From NCBI RefSeq assembly GCF_003151075.1, contig NZ_CP029482.1:2356001-2420000 (forward strand): 64,000 nt of DNA, written 5' to 3'. The notes under the pieces were generated by a model, which worked only from the letters and a program-made list of their open reading frames with translations, did no database searches and had not been told where the DNA came from. Positions 18,363 to 27,466 of this stretch are shown here, piece by piece. This stretch comes from Pseudomonas sp. 31-12 (lineage in GTDB: Bacteria; Pseudomonadota; Gammaproteobacteria; Pseudomonadales; Pseudomonadaceae). The position numbers and the translations under genes are program-made. Each line of letters opens with the position of its first letter. Within the stretch, counting starts at the first letter, position 1.

Positions 18363-19514
18363 ATGGATGAGCCAATGGACTATGTCGAAGATGTACGACC
18401 CGTTTCGGCTCCGGTGATCGAAGTGAGCCGTCCACGCGAACGGCTTGCCGCAATGGCCAAGGGTAAAGCGGGGGAGGTACTGGCCATCTCGGTGATCGGC
18501 GACAGCTACAGCGCCGGGCAGGACTTTTACTTGAATGATCTCACTCAACACCTGGCGAAAGATTTCGGTTTCGCCGGACCCGGTTATGTCGGGTTCAATC
18601 ACGGCGCCGCACTCGGTGGCTCGAATTTCAAATACACCCGCAGCAGCAAGAAGCACTTCGGTGGGGATTGGGACGTTTCCAGTCTTGGCCAGGCAAGTCC
18701 GGACAGCCGCACCGTTTCCGGGCAACCGGGTGCTTATCTAGAAGTGGATTCCAACGAAACGGCGGTCATCAATACCTCCATCGCCCAAGCCAAATTGCTG
18801 TATCTGGGCGATGGCAAAACCAGTGAGATGCGCTACCGGTGGTCACCTTCGGACGACTGGCATCCTTTGACGATGACGGGGTCAGGGGTTCAGGAAGTGC
18901 AACTAAGCGTTCCCGCCAAGGCTGAATGGGCGCTAAGGCTCGAAGTGGTGAAAGGTGCGCCGACGTTGTTTGGTCTGTGGCTGGCTAATAATCGTGGCGG
19001 CGTCAGGGTCTCCAAACTCGCCGCTTCCGGTGCCGCCTCAGGTGACTTTTATAAAAGCGATCGCCAATGGCAGACCCAATGGAAGGCCGTCGTTTCGAAG
19101 ATACCGGCGGACGTTTACCTGATCATGTTAGGCGGTAATGACCAGGGATTTGGCGTAAAGCCCAAGGACTACCTGGAGAACATGAAAGGGTTGGTACGGA
19201 TGATTCGTGAAGTTCATCCGGCGGCGAGCATCAACGTGATCCTGCGTCAGGACACGACACGCTCCAGTGCCTATCCGATGACGGAGTACGCCCAGGTGCT
19301 TGAACCCTGGGCGCGTTCGCAAAACATCGCGTATTCGAGTTTGCAGTGCACGTTCGGACCCGACTTCAAACGCTACGCCAATGACGGGCCGACCCCCATG
19401 ATTGGCCCGGACAAAATACACCCGATCCCGGGGGCGGGCGGCCGGCTTATCTCCGATTACGTGTATCGCTTGATTGTCGGTGGAGTCAGTGAATGCGATT
19501 CTGCGTTGAAGTAA
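18363..19514 (+). CDS. SGNH/GDSL hydrolase, likely EPS O-acyl transfer or esterase
   Basis: 383 aa. Block I is VIGDSYSAGQ (nucleophile S48), then a mid-protein block with GGR/NNRGG, block III LGGND and block V DKIHPIPG with the catalytic Asp-His pair. No clear signal peptide is seen from ATG 18363 (an alternative ATG lies four codons on), which is odd for an enzyme acting on exported sugar. Either it works in the cytoplasm or the true start lies elsewhere. The preceding membrane acyltransferase suggests they act together. Confidence 0.8.
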   Translation: MDEPMDYVEDVRPVSAPVIEVSRPRERLAAMAKGKAGEVLAISVIGDSYSAGQDFYLNDLTQHLAKDFGFAGPGYVGFNHGAALGGSNFKYTRSSKKHFGGDWDVSSLGQASPDSRTVSGQPGAYLEVDSNETAVINTSIAQAKLLYLGDGKTSEMRYRWSPSDDWHPLTMTGSGVQEVQLSVPAKAEWALRLEVVKGAPTLFGLWLANNRGGVRVSKLAASGAASGDFYKSDRQWQTQWKAVVSKIPADVYLIMLGGNDQGFGVKPKDYLENMKGLVRMIREVHPAASINVILRQDTTRSSAYPMTEYAQVLEPWARSQNIAYSSLQCTFGPDFKRYANDGPTPMIGPDKIHPIPGAGGRLISDYVYRLIVGGVSECDSALK

Positions 19515-19518
19515 TCAC

Positions 19519-19926
19519 TCACCGTTCAAAGTGTTCCAGATGGCTCAGCAGCTCTGCGGTCTTCACTGGCATCAAGTCAGGATCACGTCGGGTTTCAACA
19601 TTGATAACGATTGCCGGGTCGCTGTAACGGACGCGAACCCGGAATCGCCAATCGTTGAGAATCACTTTGAGTCCGTCGCGATCATCCATATCCAGAGCCT
19701 GGTGCGCGTACAGACTTTTCAGGTGGTCCAAGAGCGCAAAGGGATTGCTGACCGGGCGATGGATATCGCCCGAAGAGGGGAACACCCCGATGCGCTCAAC
19801 CAGTAAGGGTGTACCAAACCAGGCAGCCGAGGTGGAAGATAACGACGGGTTTTTTGACAGCCAGGCCATCACCCCGAAGTTGCTCGCTTTGTGTTCGATG
19901 TCTGCCGAGCGTTTTGCAGTGGTCAT
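19519..19926 (-). pseudogene. Orphan C-terminal domain of a phosphomannomutase/phosphoglucomutase
   Basis: 135 aa starting MTTAKRSADIEHK. From about residue 45 it matches the tail of ManB/CpsG-type phosphomannomutases: a FPSSGDIHRPVSNP-like block, then DGLKVILNDWRFRVRVRYSDPAIVINVETR and LMPVKTAELLSHL. The three catalytic domains, with the phosphoserine loop, metal site and sugar loop, are absent. It starts 28 bases after galU on the same strand, so it is probably co-transcribed. It is either a decayed gene or a retained stand-alone domain; the frame is intact. Confidence 0.65.
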
Positions 19927-19954
19927 AGTGGCCTGCCTGGGTGAATGGGTCGGG

Positions 19955-20788
19955 TTAAAGACCGTTGAGATACAGCTGCTCGTAGCAAAAGTTGGTGGCG
20001 TCGATATAGCCTTCTGCACCACCGCAATCAAAGCGCATTCCTTCGAACTTGTAGGCCAGTACGCAGCCATTTTGCGCCTGCTTCATCAGCGCGTCGGTGA
20101 TCTGGATTTCACCGCCCTTGCCTGGTTGGGTGTCGGCGATCAGATCAAAAATATCCGGGGTCAGAATGTAACGGCCAATGATTGCCAGGTTGGACGGTGC
20201 GTCTTCGGGCGCCGGCTTCTCGACCATGCTGTTGACCCGGTAGATGCCTTCGGAAATCAGCTCGCCGGCGATCACGCCGTATTTGTGCGTCTGATCCCGT
20301 GGGACTTCTTGAATGGCCACGATCGAGCAGCGGAATTTTTTGTAGAGCTTGATCATCTGCGCCAGTACGCCGTCACCTTGCAGGTTCAGGCACAAGTCAT
20401 CCGCCAGCACCACGGCAAAAGGTTCGTCGCCGATCAAGGGGCGACCGCTGAGAATCGCATGCCCCAGGCCCTTCATTTCGACCTGGCGGGTGTAGGCGAA
20501 CGTGCAGGTTTCAATCAGCTCCCGCGTGCCGGCCAGAAACTTTTCCTTCTCGGTGCCGCGAATCTGGTGTTCCAGTTCATAGCTGATATCGAAATGGTCT
20601 TCCAGCGCACGTTTGCCCCGGCCGGTCACAATCGCCATGTGTTGCAGACCGGCGTCCCGTGCTTCTTCAACGGCGTACTGGATTAAAGGCTTGTTGACGA
20701 TCGGCAGCATTTCCTTCGGCATTGCTTTAGTAGCAGGCAAGAAACGCGTGCCATAACCGGCGGCAGGGAACAAGCATTTACGAATCAT
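19955..20788 (-). CDS. galU: UTP-glucose-1-phosphate uridylyltransferase
   Basis: 277 aa from MIRKCLFPAAGYGTRFLPATKAMPKE, the nucleotidyltransferase signature; an AGGAT site precedes this ATG. Downstream blocks VDKPLIQYAVEEA-like, GLGHAILSGRPLIGDEPFAVVLADDL and the C-terminal KFEGMRFDCGGAEGYIDA are all typical. It makes UDP-glucose, the likely first sugar donor for WcaJ priming and substrate of galE next door. It is divergent from galE. Confidence 0.96.
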   Translation of the reverse strand: MIRKCLFPAAGYGTRFLPATKAMPKEMLPIVNKPLIQYAVEEARDAGLQHMAIVTGRGKRALEDHFDISYELEHQIRGTEKEKFLAGTRELIETCTFAYTRQVEMKGLGHAILSGRPLIGDEPFAVVLADDLCLNLQGDGVLAQMIKLYKKFRCSIVAIQEVPRDQTHKYGVIAGELISEGIYRVNSMVEKPAPEDAPSNLAIIGRYILTPDIFDLIADTQPGKGGEIQITDALMKQAQNGCVLAYKFEGMRFDCGGAEGYIDATNFCYEQLYLNGL

Positions 20789-21099
20789 AGATATATCCTG
20801 GAAAGTCATTGTCCACAGCCATACAGAGAGCAGTGTCGGGAATGGCCGTGAGTTTTGATGTATTGCTGAAGTTGTACTTTAATACCTGAGTGGGGGGTTA
20901 TTGGCAATTATTAGCGGGTGCAGAGTAGGGTAAATGTTATTAGTTGTCGGGCTTGAGGTTGTTTAGTTAGTTTTAGTCGGTGTCTATCAATAGTGTCGGT
21001 TGTTTTGAAGTGCTAATAAGTGTTCGGCGTCACTTCGTTACGTGCGCATCAAACATTGCATGTAATCGAGCACTTCAATACCCCACTATGGACCGCTCT
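20789..21099. promoter_or_regulatory. galU-galE divergent promoter region
   Basis: 311 AT-rich bases without a gene between two divergent starts. It must carry leftward and rightward promoters; no operator could be named. Confidence 0.45.
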
Positions 21100-22116
21100 A
21101 TGAAGATTCTGGTAACGGGTGGAACCGGTTATATCGGTTCTCACACCACACTTGCGCTGCTTGAGGCGGGCTTCGACGTGGTTGTGCTGGACAACCTTTG
21201 CAACAGCTCTGACGCGTCGCTGCACGCCATTGAAGCCATCTGCGGCAAAACCCCGTTGATGATTCGCGGGGATGTGTGCGACCGGGCATTGCTGGACCGG
21301 ATTTTTCAGGAGCACTGCATCGATGCTGTCCTGCATTTTGCCGGGCTCAAAGCCGTAGGCGAGAGCGTGCGCAAGCCGCTTGAGTATTACGAAGCCAACG
21401 TCTGCGGGAGCATTACGCTGTGCCAGGCGATGTCCGCGGCCGGTGTATTCCGCTTGGTGTTCAGTTCATCGGCGACGGTGTACGGCGCGCCGGAGCAGAT
21501 GCCAATTCACGAAGATTTTCCTACAGGCACGCCGACCAATCCTTACGGGCAATCCAAGCTGTTCATCGAAAACGTGCTGCAGGATCTGTGTGCGGCAGAG
21601 CCGCGCTGGAGCATTGCGCTGCTGCGCTATTTCAACCCGATCGGCGCACACGCCAGCGGCCATATGGGCGAAGACCCCAACGGGATTCCCAATAATCTGG
21701 TGCCTTACATCAGCCAGGTTGCCGTCGGCAGCCTGCAGGAACTGTCGATATTCGGTGACGATTACCCCACCGTCGATGGCACCGGCGTGCGCGACTACAT
21801 CCACGTGGTGGATCTGGCGGACGGGCACCTCAAGGCATTGCAGTCGATCTCGTCGTGCACCGGCATCAATATCTGGAACCTGGGCACGGGCGACGGTTAC
21901 AGCGTTCTCGAGGTCCTGCGGGCATTCGAGCAGGCTTCGGGGCGGCCAGTGCCTTATCGCGTGATGCCGCGACGTTCCGGCGATGTCGCCGAGTGTTGGG
22001 CCGATCCTTCCAAAGCGGCAAAGGAGCTTGGCTGGAAGGCCACGCGGAGTTTGCAGGAGATGATGGCGGACACCTGGCGTTGGCAATCGAACCATCCCAG
22101 GGGCTACATCGACTAA
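21100..22116 (+). CDS. galE: UDP-glucose 4-epimerase
   Basis: 338 aa from MKILVTGGTGYIGSHT, the NAD-binding Rossmann motif; an ATG four codons upstream is an alternative. The catalytic YxxxK is in NPYGQSKLFIE, and FSSSATVYG supplies the Ser/Thr. The substrate loop (NPIGAHASGHMGEDPNGIPNNL) is present. It interconverts UDP-glucose and UDP-galactose, so the EPS probably holds galactose. It lies upstream of the secretion genes. Confidence 0.96.
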   Translation: MKILVTGGTGYIGSHTTLALLEAGFDVVVLDNLCNSSDASLHAIEAICGKTPLMIRGDVCDRALLDRIFQEHCIDAVLHFAGLKAVGESVRKPLEYYEANVCGSITLCQAMSAAGVFRLVFSSSATVYGAPEQMPIHEDFPTGTPTNPYGQSKLFIENVLQDLCAAEPRWSIALLRYFNPIGAHASGHMGEDPNGIPNNLVPYISQVAVGSLQELSIFGDDYPTVDGTGVRDYIHVVDLADGHLKALQSISSCTGINIWNLGTGDGYSVLEVLRAFEQASGRPVPYRVMPRRSGDVAECWADPSKAAKELGWKATRSLQEMMADTWRWQSNHPRGYID

Positions 22117-22256
22117 TGCTTGAGGGGCCCTTCAACCCATGGTTTTTCTGCTGAACTGTTATATCAGGGCGCGATGTTAATTATGGTCGGGAAAATTGAC
22201 TGGAAACACAACCGGCAAGTCCGTAGATATAAAGAACACGCAGGAAGGAGTTTGAT

Positions 22257-22499
22257 ATGAAAAAGATGATGGTAATTGCCGCGCTGTCCATGATGAGCAG
22301 CGGGGCGTTTGCGGTAGAAGCACCTCTTACGCTGGATACAAAAGTGCTGGGTGATGTAACAGCGGCACAAGCTGCACTGGCTAGCACTGCCCTGGTTTCA
22401 GGTGCAGTGGCTGCTTCCAGCAGCGGTGGAAGTTCCAACGGCGGAACCACCGGAAGTACCGGGACAACTGGCACTACCGGGACCACCGGCACAAACTGA
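22257..22499 (+). CDS. Small secreted Gly/Thr-rich protein, YjbE/GfcA-like
   Basis: 80 aa with a strong AGGAAGGAG site. A signal peptide ends SSGAFA-VEA, followed by a short Ala-rich helix and a low-complexity tail of GTTGTTGTT-type repeats. E. coli YjbE, also about 80 aa with a Thr/Gly-rich tail, heads the yjbEFGH EPS operon in the same way. Function is unknown; it is perhaps a matrix or export accessory protein. The gene order here (YjbE-like, Wza, YjbF-, YjbG-, YjbH-like) supports the call. Confidence 0.7.
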   Translation: MKKMMVIAALSMMSSGAFAVEAPLTLDTKVLGDVTAAQAALASTALVSGAVAASSSGGSSNGGTTGSTGTTGTTGTTGTN

Positions 22500-22586
22500 A
22501 AAAATACCGCAGGTGTCACACAAGATTGCCCGGCTAACACTGGGCGATCTTGTTTTGGGTTTGCCCTTGAATAGCGTAGTGCCATT

Positions 22587-23696
22587 ATGATTCGTAGTGT
22601 TCCTTTTTTAATGCTGGCAAGTATTGCTTTGCAAGGTTGTATGTTTTCGCCGGGGCAACATATGAGCACCAGCGATATCACTCGCGAAGGCGCCAGTGAA
22701 AACAGTCGGGTCGAGCTTATTCCGATTACCCCCAAGCTCATCGCCATGGACAGGGCCACTCAGACACATGAGTCATTGCCTCCGGAATTGCTGACCACGC
22801 CCGACGAATACCGCATTGGCAACAACGATGTCTTGTACATCACGGTATGGGATCACCCCGAGCTGACCGCACCTTCTGGCGCGCAACAGCAGATCGATGC
22901 GAACGGCCGTCTTGTGCGTTCCGATGGCACGCTTTATTACCCCTACATCAAAGAAGTCCAGGCAGCCGGAAAGACCATCCAGCAACTGCGATCCGACATC
23001 GCCGAGAAGTTATCGACCTTCATCTCGGACCCACAAGTGGACGTCGCCGTATTGCGCTTTGCCAGTCAGAAAGTGGTGGTGTCGGGCGCCGTATTGAGAG
23101 CTGGCCCGCAAGCGATTTCCACCAACCCGCTCAATGTGGTCGAAGCCTTGGGTTCGGCCGGTGTCGATCCGCTGAATGCGGATTTGTCCGGGTTGCTGTT
23201 GACGCGAAATGGACGGAGCTATCCGCTGAATCTCGATGGGCTCAATCAGCAGAATGCCGAGTTGCAAAACGTTTACCTCAGAGGCGGCGATCAGTTGTAC
23301 TTGCCGTACAACGACAGCAAAAAGATTTACGTGATGGGCGAGGTCAATCAGCCGCGTGCGTTGACGTTCAAGACCCGCACCATGAATCTTTCTGACGTCA
23401 TTGGCTCGGTAGGCGGATTGAACCAGACCACCTCCAACGGCAACGCCGTGTACGTCATTCGTGGGGTGGAAAACCTCGATGTCGAACCCGCCAAGATCTA
23501 TCAGCTGCAAGCCGAGTCGCCGTCCGCCATGGCGCTCGCCACTCACTTCGATGTTCGTCCCCAGGACATTGTTTACGTAGGCCCTGCCAACGTCACCCGC
23601 TGGAACCGCTTCATCAGTCAATTGGTGCCATCGGCCTCGATTCTCGGCATGGGCGCGGCGGCACAAAACAATTTAAGTGAAGCCAACAGCAGATAA
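22587..23696 (+). CDS. wza: Outer-membrane polysaccharide export lipoprotein Wza
   Basis: 369 aa. Lipobox ALQGC puts the lipidated Cys at residue 17. The polysaccharide export domain begins YRIGNNDVLYITVWDHPELT, followed by SLBB-type domains (VSGAVLRAGPQ..., VMGEVNQPRAL...) and a C-terminal amphipathic helix (VTRWNRFISQLVPSASIL) that forms the octameric outer-membrane pore. It works with Wzc. It is placed between the YjbE- and YjbF-like genes, unlike the E. coli gfc order. Confidence 0.93.
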   Translation: MIRSVPFLMLASIALQGCMFSPGQHMSTSDITREGASENSRVELIPITPKLIAMDRATQTHESLPPELLTTPDEYRIGNNDVLYITVWDHPELTAPSGAQQQIDANGRLVRSDGTLYYPYIKEVQAAGKTIQQLRSDIAEKLSTFISDPQVDVAVLRFASQKVVVSGAVLRAGPQAISTNPLNVVEALGSAGVDPLNADLSGLLLTRNGRSYPLNLDGLNQQNAELQNVYLRGGDQLYLPYNDSKKIYVMGEVNQPRALTFKTRTMNLSDVIGSVGGLNQTTSNGNAVYVIRGVENLDVEPAKIYQLQAESPSAMALATHFDVRPQDIVYVGPANVTRWNRFISQLVPSASILGMGAAAQNNLSEANSR

Positions 23697-23710
23697 GGTC
23701 TGGTCCCACT

Positions 23711-24376
23711 GTGAGAACGTTGAAAGTTAGCGTCTGCTTGATGGCGGCCTTGCTGTTGTGTGGATGTAATCCGCTGATGAAGGCCACGTTGGCCAACTTC
23801 AAAGCCGTGGCCACCGGGCCCGACGACCTGGAGTTGACCCCGGCGCAAGTGGCCGAAGTTCAGTATCCGCAACTCAAATTGTCCACCCCTTCTGGTGAAG
23901 GGGTGTTGGCGATGGTGCGTGAGCGAGGCGACTTGCAGTACTGGGTCGCGTCCGGCAAGCAGGTGCTGTTGCTGCGCGACGGCCTGGCGGTTCGTACTGT
24001 CGGACTGGGCTTCGAAGGTGACCTGGACGGGACCCGTATCGAAGCGGATTCGCCGTTCAAGCAAGGCCTTCACCGATTGCCCGATGGCTACACCAGCCAG
24101 CGCTGGATCGATCTTTATCGCGGATACGAAGTGGGTGTGGTCGTGCGCAGTCGCTTCAACCGAAAACCCATGGAGACCATCAGGATCCTGGACAAGGAAT
24201 ACGCCGTGCTGCGTGTCGATGAGCAGATAGAGGCTCCGGCCATTGGCCTGCGCGCGACCAATCATTATTGGGTCGACCCGGCTAACGGTTTCATCCTCCA
24301 GAGTGAGCAGCAACTGACGGGGCAACTCAGGGTGAAGATCGTGCAGTTGACCTCTGAACGCAGGGCTGTCCGTTGA
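23711..24376 (+). CDS. YjbF/GfcB family lipoprotein
   Basis: 221 aa, lipobox LLLCGC with the lipidated Cys at about residue 18. The mature part is mostly beta with many aromatic residues (YWVASGKQVLLLRDG, RWIDLYRGYEVGV). It fits the group-4 capsule lipoprotein family (GfcB/YjbF/YmcC). These outer-membrane lipoproteins are needed for capsule or EPS export but lack a known mechanism. The stop overlaps the next gene start by four bases. Confidence 0.8.
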   Translation: MRTLKVSVCLMAALLLCGCNPLMKATLANFKAVATGPDDLELTPAQVAEVQYPQLKLSTPSGEGVLAMVRERGDLQYWVASGKQVLLLRDGLAVRTVGLGFEGDLDGTRIEADSPFKQGLHRLPDGYTSQRWIDLYRGYEVGVVVRSRFNRKPMETIRILDKEYAVLRVDEQIEAPAIGLRATNHYWVDPANGFILQSEQQLTGQLRVKIVQLTSERRAVR

Positions 24377-25134
24377 AGTTTCCCAAGGTGTTATGGACGT
24401 GCCTGTTGTTGATCGCCGGCGGCGCGAATGCGGCCGTCACCGTCAGCGGCGATGTGCGCAATCCGGGGCCGGTCGAACTGCAACCCGGGGGCCGCGTGCT
24501 GGACGTGATGCGTGTCGCGCAACCCAATCCTGAAAGCTACTGGCTGGCGGCCGCCTGGCTGCGACACTCATTGATCGAGGAGCAGACTCGGCTCAAAGCC
24601 GGGGTCTTGTTCGATTTGAAGGTGCTGCAACGCACCGCATTGCTCTTCGATCGCCCGAGCCGGGCGGCATTGGCGTTGCGGTTGTACGAGCACGTCAGCC
24701 GATTGCCGGTCACCGGGCGTCAGGTGGCGGTGCTGGATCCGGTCGCGGTCGAGGTCGGGTTCGCGCGCAACTTCCGACTCGATGATGGCGACAGCCTGAT
24801 CTATCCGATGCGTTCCGATGGGGTTGAAGTGCTGGGCGCTGTCGCCGAACCGTGCCGGCTCGCTTATCGCCCGCTGCAGGAAGCCCGCGATTACCTGCAA
24901 GGGTGTTCGCCTTTGGTCGATGCCGACGCCGATTACCTCTGGATCATTCAGCCCGATGGTGTCACCCGCCGGGTCGGCATTGCGCCGTGGAATCGCGAAA
25001 GCGGGCAGGTGCCTGCGGCCGGTAGCAAAATCCTGGTTCCTGTCAAAACCGATGATCTTAATCCGCCTATACCTGAACTGAATCAGCAGTTGGCCGAATT
25101 TCTTGCCACGCAACTGGCTGAGGTGGTTCCTTGA
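24373..25134 (+). CDS. YjbG/GfcC family capsule biosynthesis protein
   Basis: 253 aa, TTG start overlapping the previous stop (TTGA). A signal peptide ends GGANA-AVTVSG. The N-terminal strand VSGDVRNPGPVELQPGGRVLDVM looks like a SLBB/beta-grasp unit, as in GfcC, and a second follows at VEVLGAVAEPCRLAY. It is periplasmic and thought to act with Wza. It overlaps the YjbH-like gene by four bases. Confidence 0.8.
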   Translation: MKFPKVLWTCLLLIAGGANAAVTVSGDVRNPGPVELQPGGRVLDVMRVAQPNPESYWLAAAWLRHSLIEEQTRLKAGVLFDLKVLQRTALLFDRPSRAALALRLYEHVSRLPVTGRQVAVLDPVAVEVGFARNFRLDDGDSLIYPMRSDGVEVLGAVAEPCRLAYRPLQEARDYLQGCSPLVDADADYLWIIQPDGVTRRVGIAPWNRESGQVPAAGSKILVPVKTDDLNPPIPELNQQLAEFLATQLAEVVP

Positions 25135-27209
25135 ATTTACGTTTTGCTGCAGTGCTGCTGTTGCCGTGTGGTTTGGCTCACGCAGAGCCGCGATTGACTC
25201 AAAATGATTTCGGCGGCGTGGGCTTGATGCAGACGCCGACGGCCCGAATGGCCCCGGCCGGTGAACTGAGCGTGAATGCCAGTCGAACCGATCCCTATAC
25301 CCGTTACAGCGTTTCATTGCAGCCGTTTGAATGGCTGGAAGGTTCGTTTCGCTACACCGCGATCACCAACCGCCGGTATGGCCCCGAGTCGTTGAGCGGC
25401 GACCAGAGTTATAAAGACAAGGCCGTGGACCTCAAGGTCCGCCTGTGGCAAGAAAGCCACTGGGCGCCTGAGCTGGCCCTGGGCTTTCGCGACATCGGCG
25501 GTACCGGCCTGTTCTCCAGTGAATTCCTGGTCGCCAACAAACGCTATGACGACTTTGATTTCAGCGCCGGTATCGCCTGGGGATACATCGGCAATCGAGG
25601 CGATTTCGACAACCCGCTGGGTTGGGCGGCGGATCGCTTCAACACCCGGCCGGACGGCGAGGGCACCGGTGACGTCAACACCAATGCCTATTTCCGTGGG
25701 CGACCTTCATTGTTTGGCGGCGTCACCTACCAGACACCGTGGGACCCGCTCAGCCTGAAGCTCGAGTACGAAGGCAACGACTACAAAAACGAGCCGAAAG
25801 ACAATGCCATCAAGCAAGATTCGCCCATCAATATCGGCGCAGTGTTCAAGCTGACCGATTCGGTGGATCTCAGTGCGGGTTGGGAGCGCGGCAATACCGC
25901 GATGTTCGGCATCACACTGCATACCAACTTCGTCAGCCGCAAGACGCCGGCCAAGACTTACGATCCGCCGGCGGAGCGTTTGCCGACACAGGCACCCGCC
26001 ACCCCTCCGGATCAGGTCAATTGGGCCAACGTGTCCCAACGCTTGCAGAAAAATGCTGGCTACAAAGTCGAGCGCATCACCCAGCGCGGCCCCGAGTTGT
26101 TTGTGTACGGCGAGCAGACCAATTATTTCCATTCAGCCAAAGCTGTCGGCCGCGCCAGCCGGATCCTGGACAACAGCGTCAATGACGATATCGACTGGTT
26201 CACCTTGGTGAACAAGCGCTACGACATGCCGCTGGAAGAAACCAGCGTGCCTCGCCAGACCTTTCGCGAAGTGGTCAATAACGAGGAGCCGCTGCAAACG
26301 TTGCACCGCACGACCGAGGTCAATGGGGCGATGCCGCACAACGAGACCACGCTCTTTACTGCGGCGCGCGATCCGTTCAACTACGGCATCGGGCTGGGCT
26401 ACAAACAGAACGTCGGTGGCCCTGACGGTTTGCTCTATCAGTTGAGTGCCGATGCGGACGCCGAGTATCGCTTCACGCGCAATACCTGGTGGAGCGGCCT
26501 GCTCAGTGCCAACCTGGTGAACAACTACGACAACTTTACCTACGACGCACCGAGTGGCTTGCCTCGAGTACGGACGGACCTGCGCAAGTACCTCACGACC
26601 TCTGACGTCACCATGCCCACGTTCCAACTCACCCATGCCGAGCAGTTGGATAAAGACCTGTACGGCATGGTCTACGGCGGCTATCTGGAGTCGATGTTTG
26701 CCGGGGTTGGCGGTGAGGTACTGTTTCGTCCGGCAGGCCAGCGCTGGTCGGTGGGTGCAGACCTGAACTACGTGCGTCAGCGCGAGTTCAACCAGGGCTT
26801 TGGCCTGCGTGATTACTCAACCGTGACCGGCCACATCACCGGCTATACCGATTTGCCTTTCGATACCCAGGCAGCCGTCAGTGTCGGCCGTTACCTGGCG
26901 CGGGATTGGGGCGCCACCGTCGACCTGTCGCGGGAGTTCCGTAATGGTGTGCGATTCGGTGCCTGGGCCACGCTCACCACCGCGACAAAAGAGGAATACG
27001 GCGAAGGCAGCTTCGACAAGGGCATCTACATCTCCATTCCTTTCGACGAACTGATGAGCATGTCGACCATGCGTCGCGCCAATATCGTCTGGTCTCCGCT
27101 GACCCGGGACGGCGGTGCGCGGCTCAATCGCAGCTACTGGCTGCATTCCATGACCGATAGCCGTGACAGCGATTTGTTCTACCGCAACTTCGACAAAATC
27201 ACTGAGTGA
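25131..27209 (+). CDS. YjbH/GfcD family outer-membrane beta-barrel protein
   Basis: 692 aa, TTG start, signal peptide ending GLAHA-EPRL. It begins with the family block NDFGGVGLMQTPTARMAPAGELSV and contains many alternating hydrophobic/aromatic strands to the C-terminus, plus a central soluble stretch (about 285-400). YjbH/GfcD proteins are needed for group-4 capsule and Yjb EPS. Predicted models suggest a double barrel, which is recalled knowledge and not shown here. It is the last gene of the secretion block. Confidence 0.85.
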   Translation: MNLRFAAVLLLPCGLAHAEPRLTQNDFGGVGLMQTPTARMAPAGELSVNASRTDPYTRYSVSLQPFEWLEGSFRYTAITNRRYGPESLSGDQSYKDKAVDLKVRLWQESHWAPELALGFRDIGGTGLFSSEFLVANKRYDDFDFSAGIAWGYIGNRGDFDNPLGWAADRFNTRPDGEGTGDVNTNAYFRGRPSLFGGVTYQTPWDPLSLKLEYEGNDYKNEPKDNAIKQDSPINIGAVFKLTDSVDLSAGWERGNTAMFGITLHTNFVSRKTPAKTYDPPAERLPTQAPATPPDQVNWANVSQRLQKNAGYKVERITQRGPELFVYGEQTNYFHSAKAVGRASRILDNSVNDDIDWFTLVNKRYDMPLEETSVPRQTFREVVNNEEPLQTLHRTTEVNGAMPHNETTLFTAARDPFNYGIGLGYKQNVGGPDGLLYQLSADADAEYRFTRNTWWSGLLSANLVNNYDNFTYDAPSGLPRVRTDLRKYLTTSDVTMPTFQLTHAEQLDKDLYGMVYGGYLESMFAGVGGEVLFRPAGQRWSVGADLNYVRQREFNQGFGLRDYSTVTGHITGYTDLPFDTQAAVSVGRYLARDWGATVDLSREFRNGVRFGAWATLTTATKEEYGEGSFDKGIYISIPFDELMSMSTMRRANIVWSPLTRDGGARLNRSYWLHSMTDSRDSDLFYRNFDKITE

Positions 27210-27416
27210 AGGCGGGCGAACTACAGGGCGACAGGCGTTGTAGTTCGCGACGCGGTCAACCGGAAGGGTGATGCCCGGAAGGTTTTACAGTGAGGACACT
27301 TCTGCGCAGGATTCCCTGCGTTATCCCACCTATTCACAACGGTAAGCAGGGGGCTCGCATAGATCCCCTGTTAATGGTCTTGAGTCCGTATCCAAGCCTG
27401 ATAGACGCCCACGAAA

Positions 27417-27436
27417 AAGGGGACTTTCGTCCCCTT
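27417..27436 (-). terminator. Rho-independent terminator of the wcaJ-like gene
   Basis: Read leftward, the stem AAGGGGAC / GTCCCCTT has a GAAA loop and is followed by T residues (27412-27416). It lies 30 bases after the WcaJ stop. Confidence 0.75.
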
Positions 27437-27466
27437 GTCGTTTTGCGGTTTCTGATTTCTAAGCCA

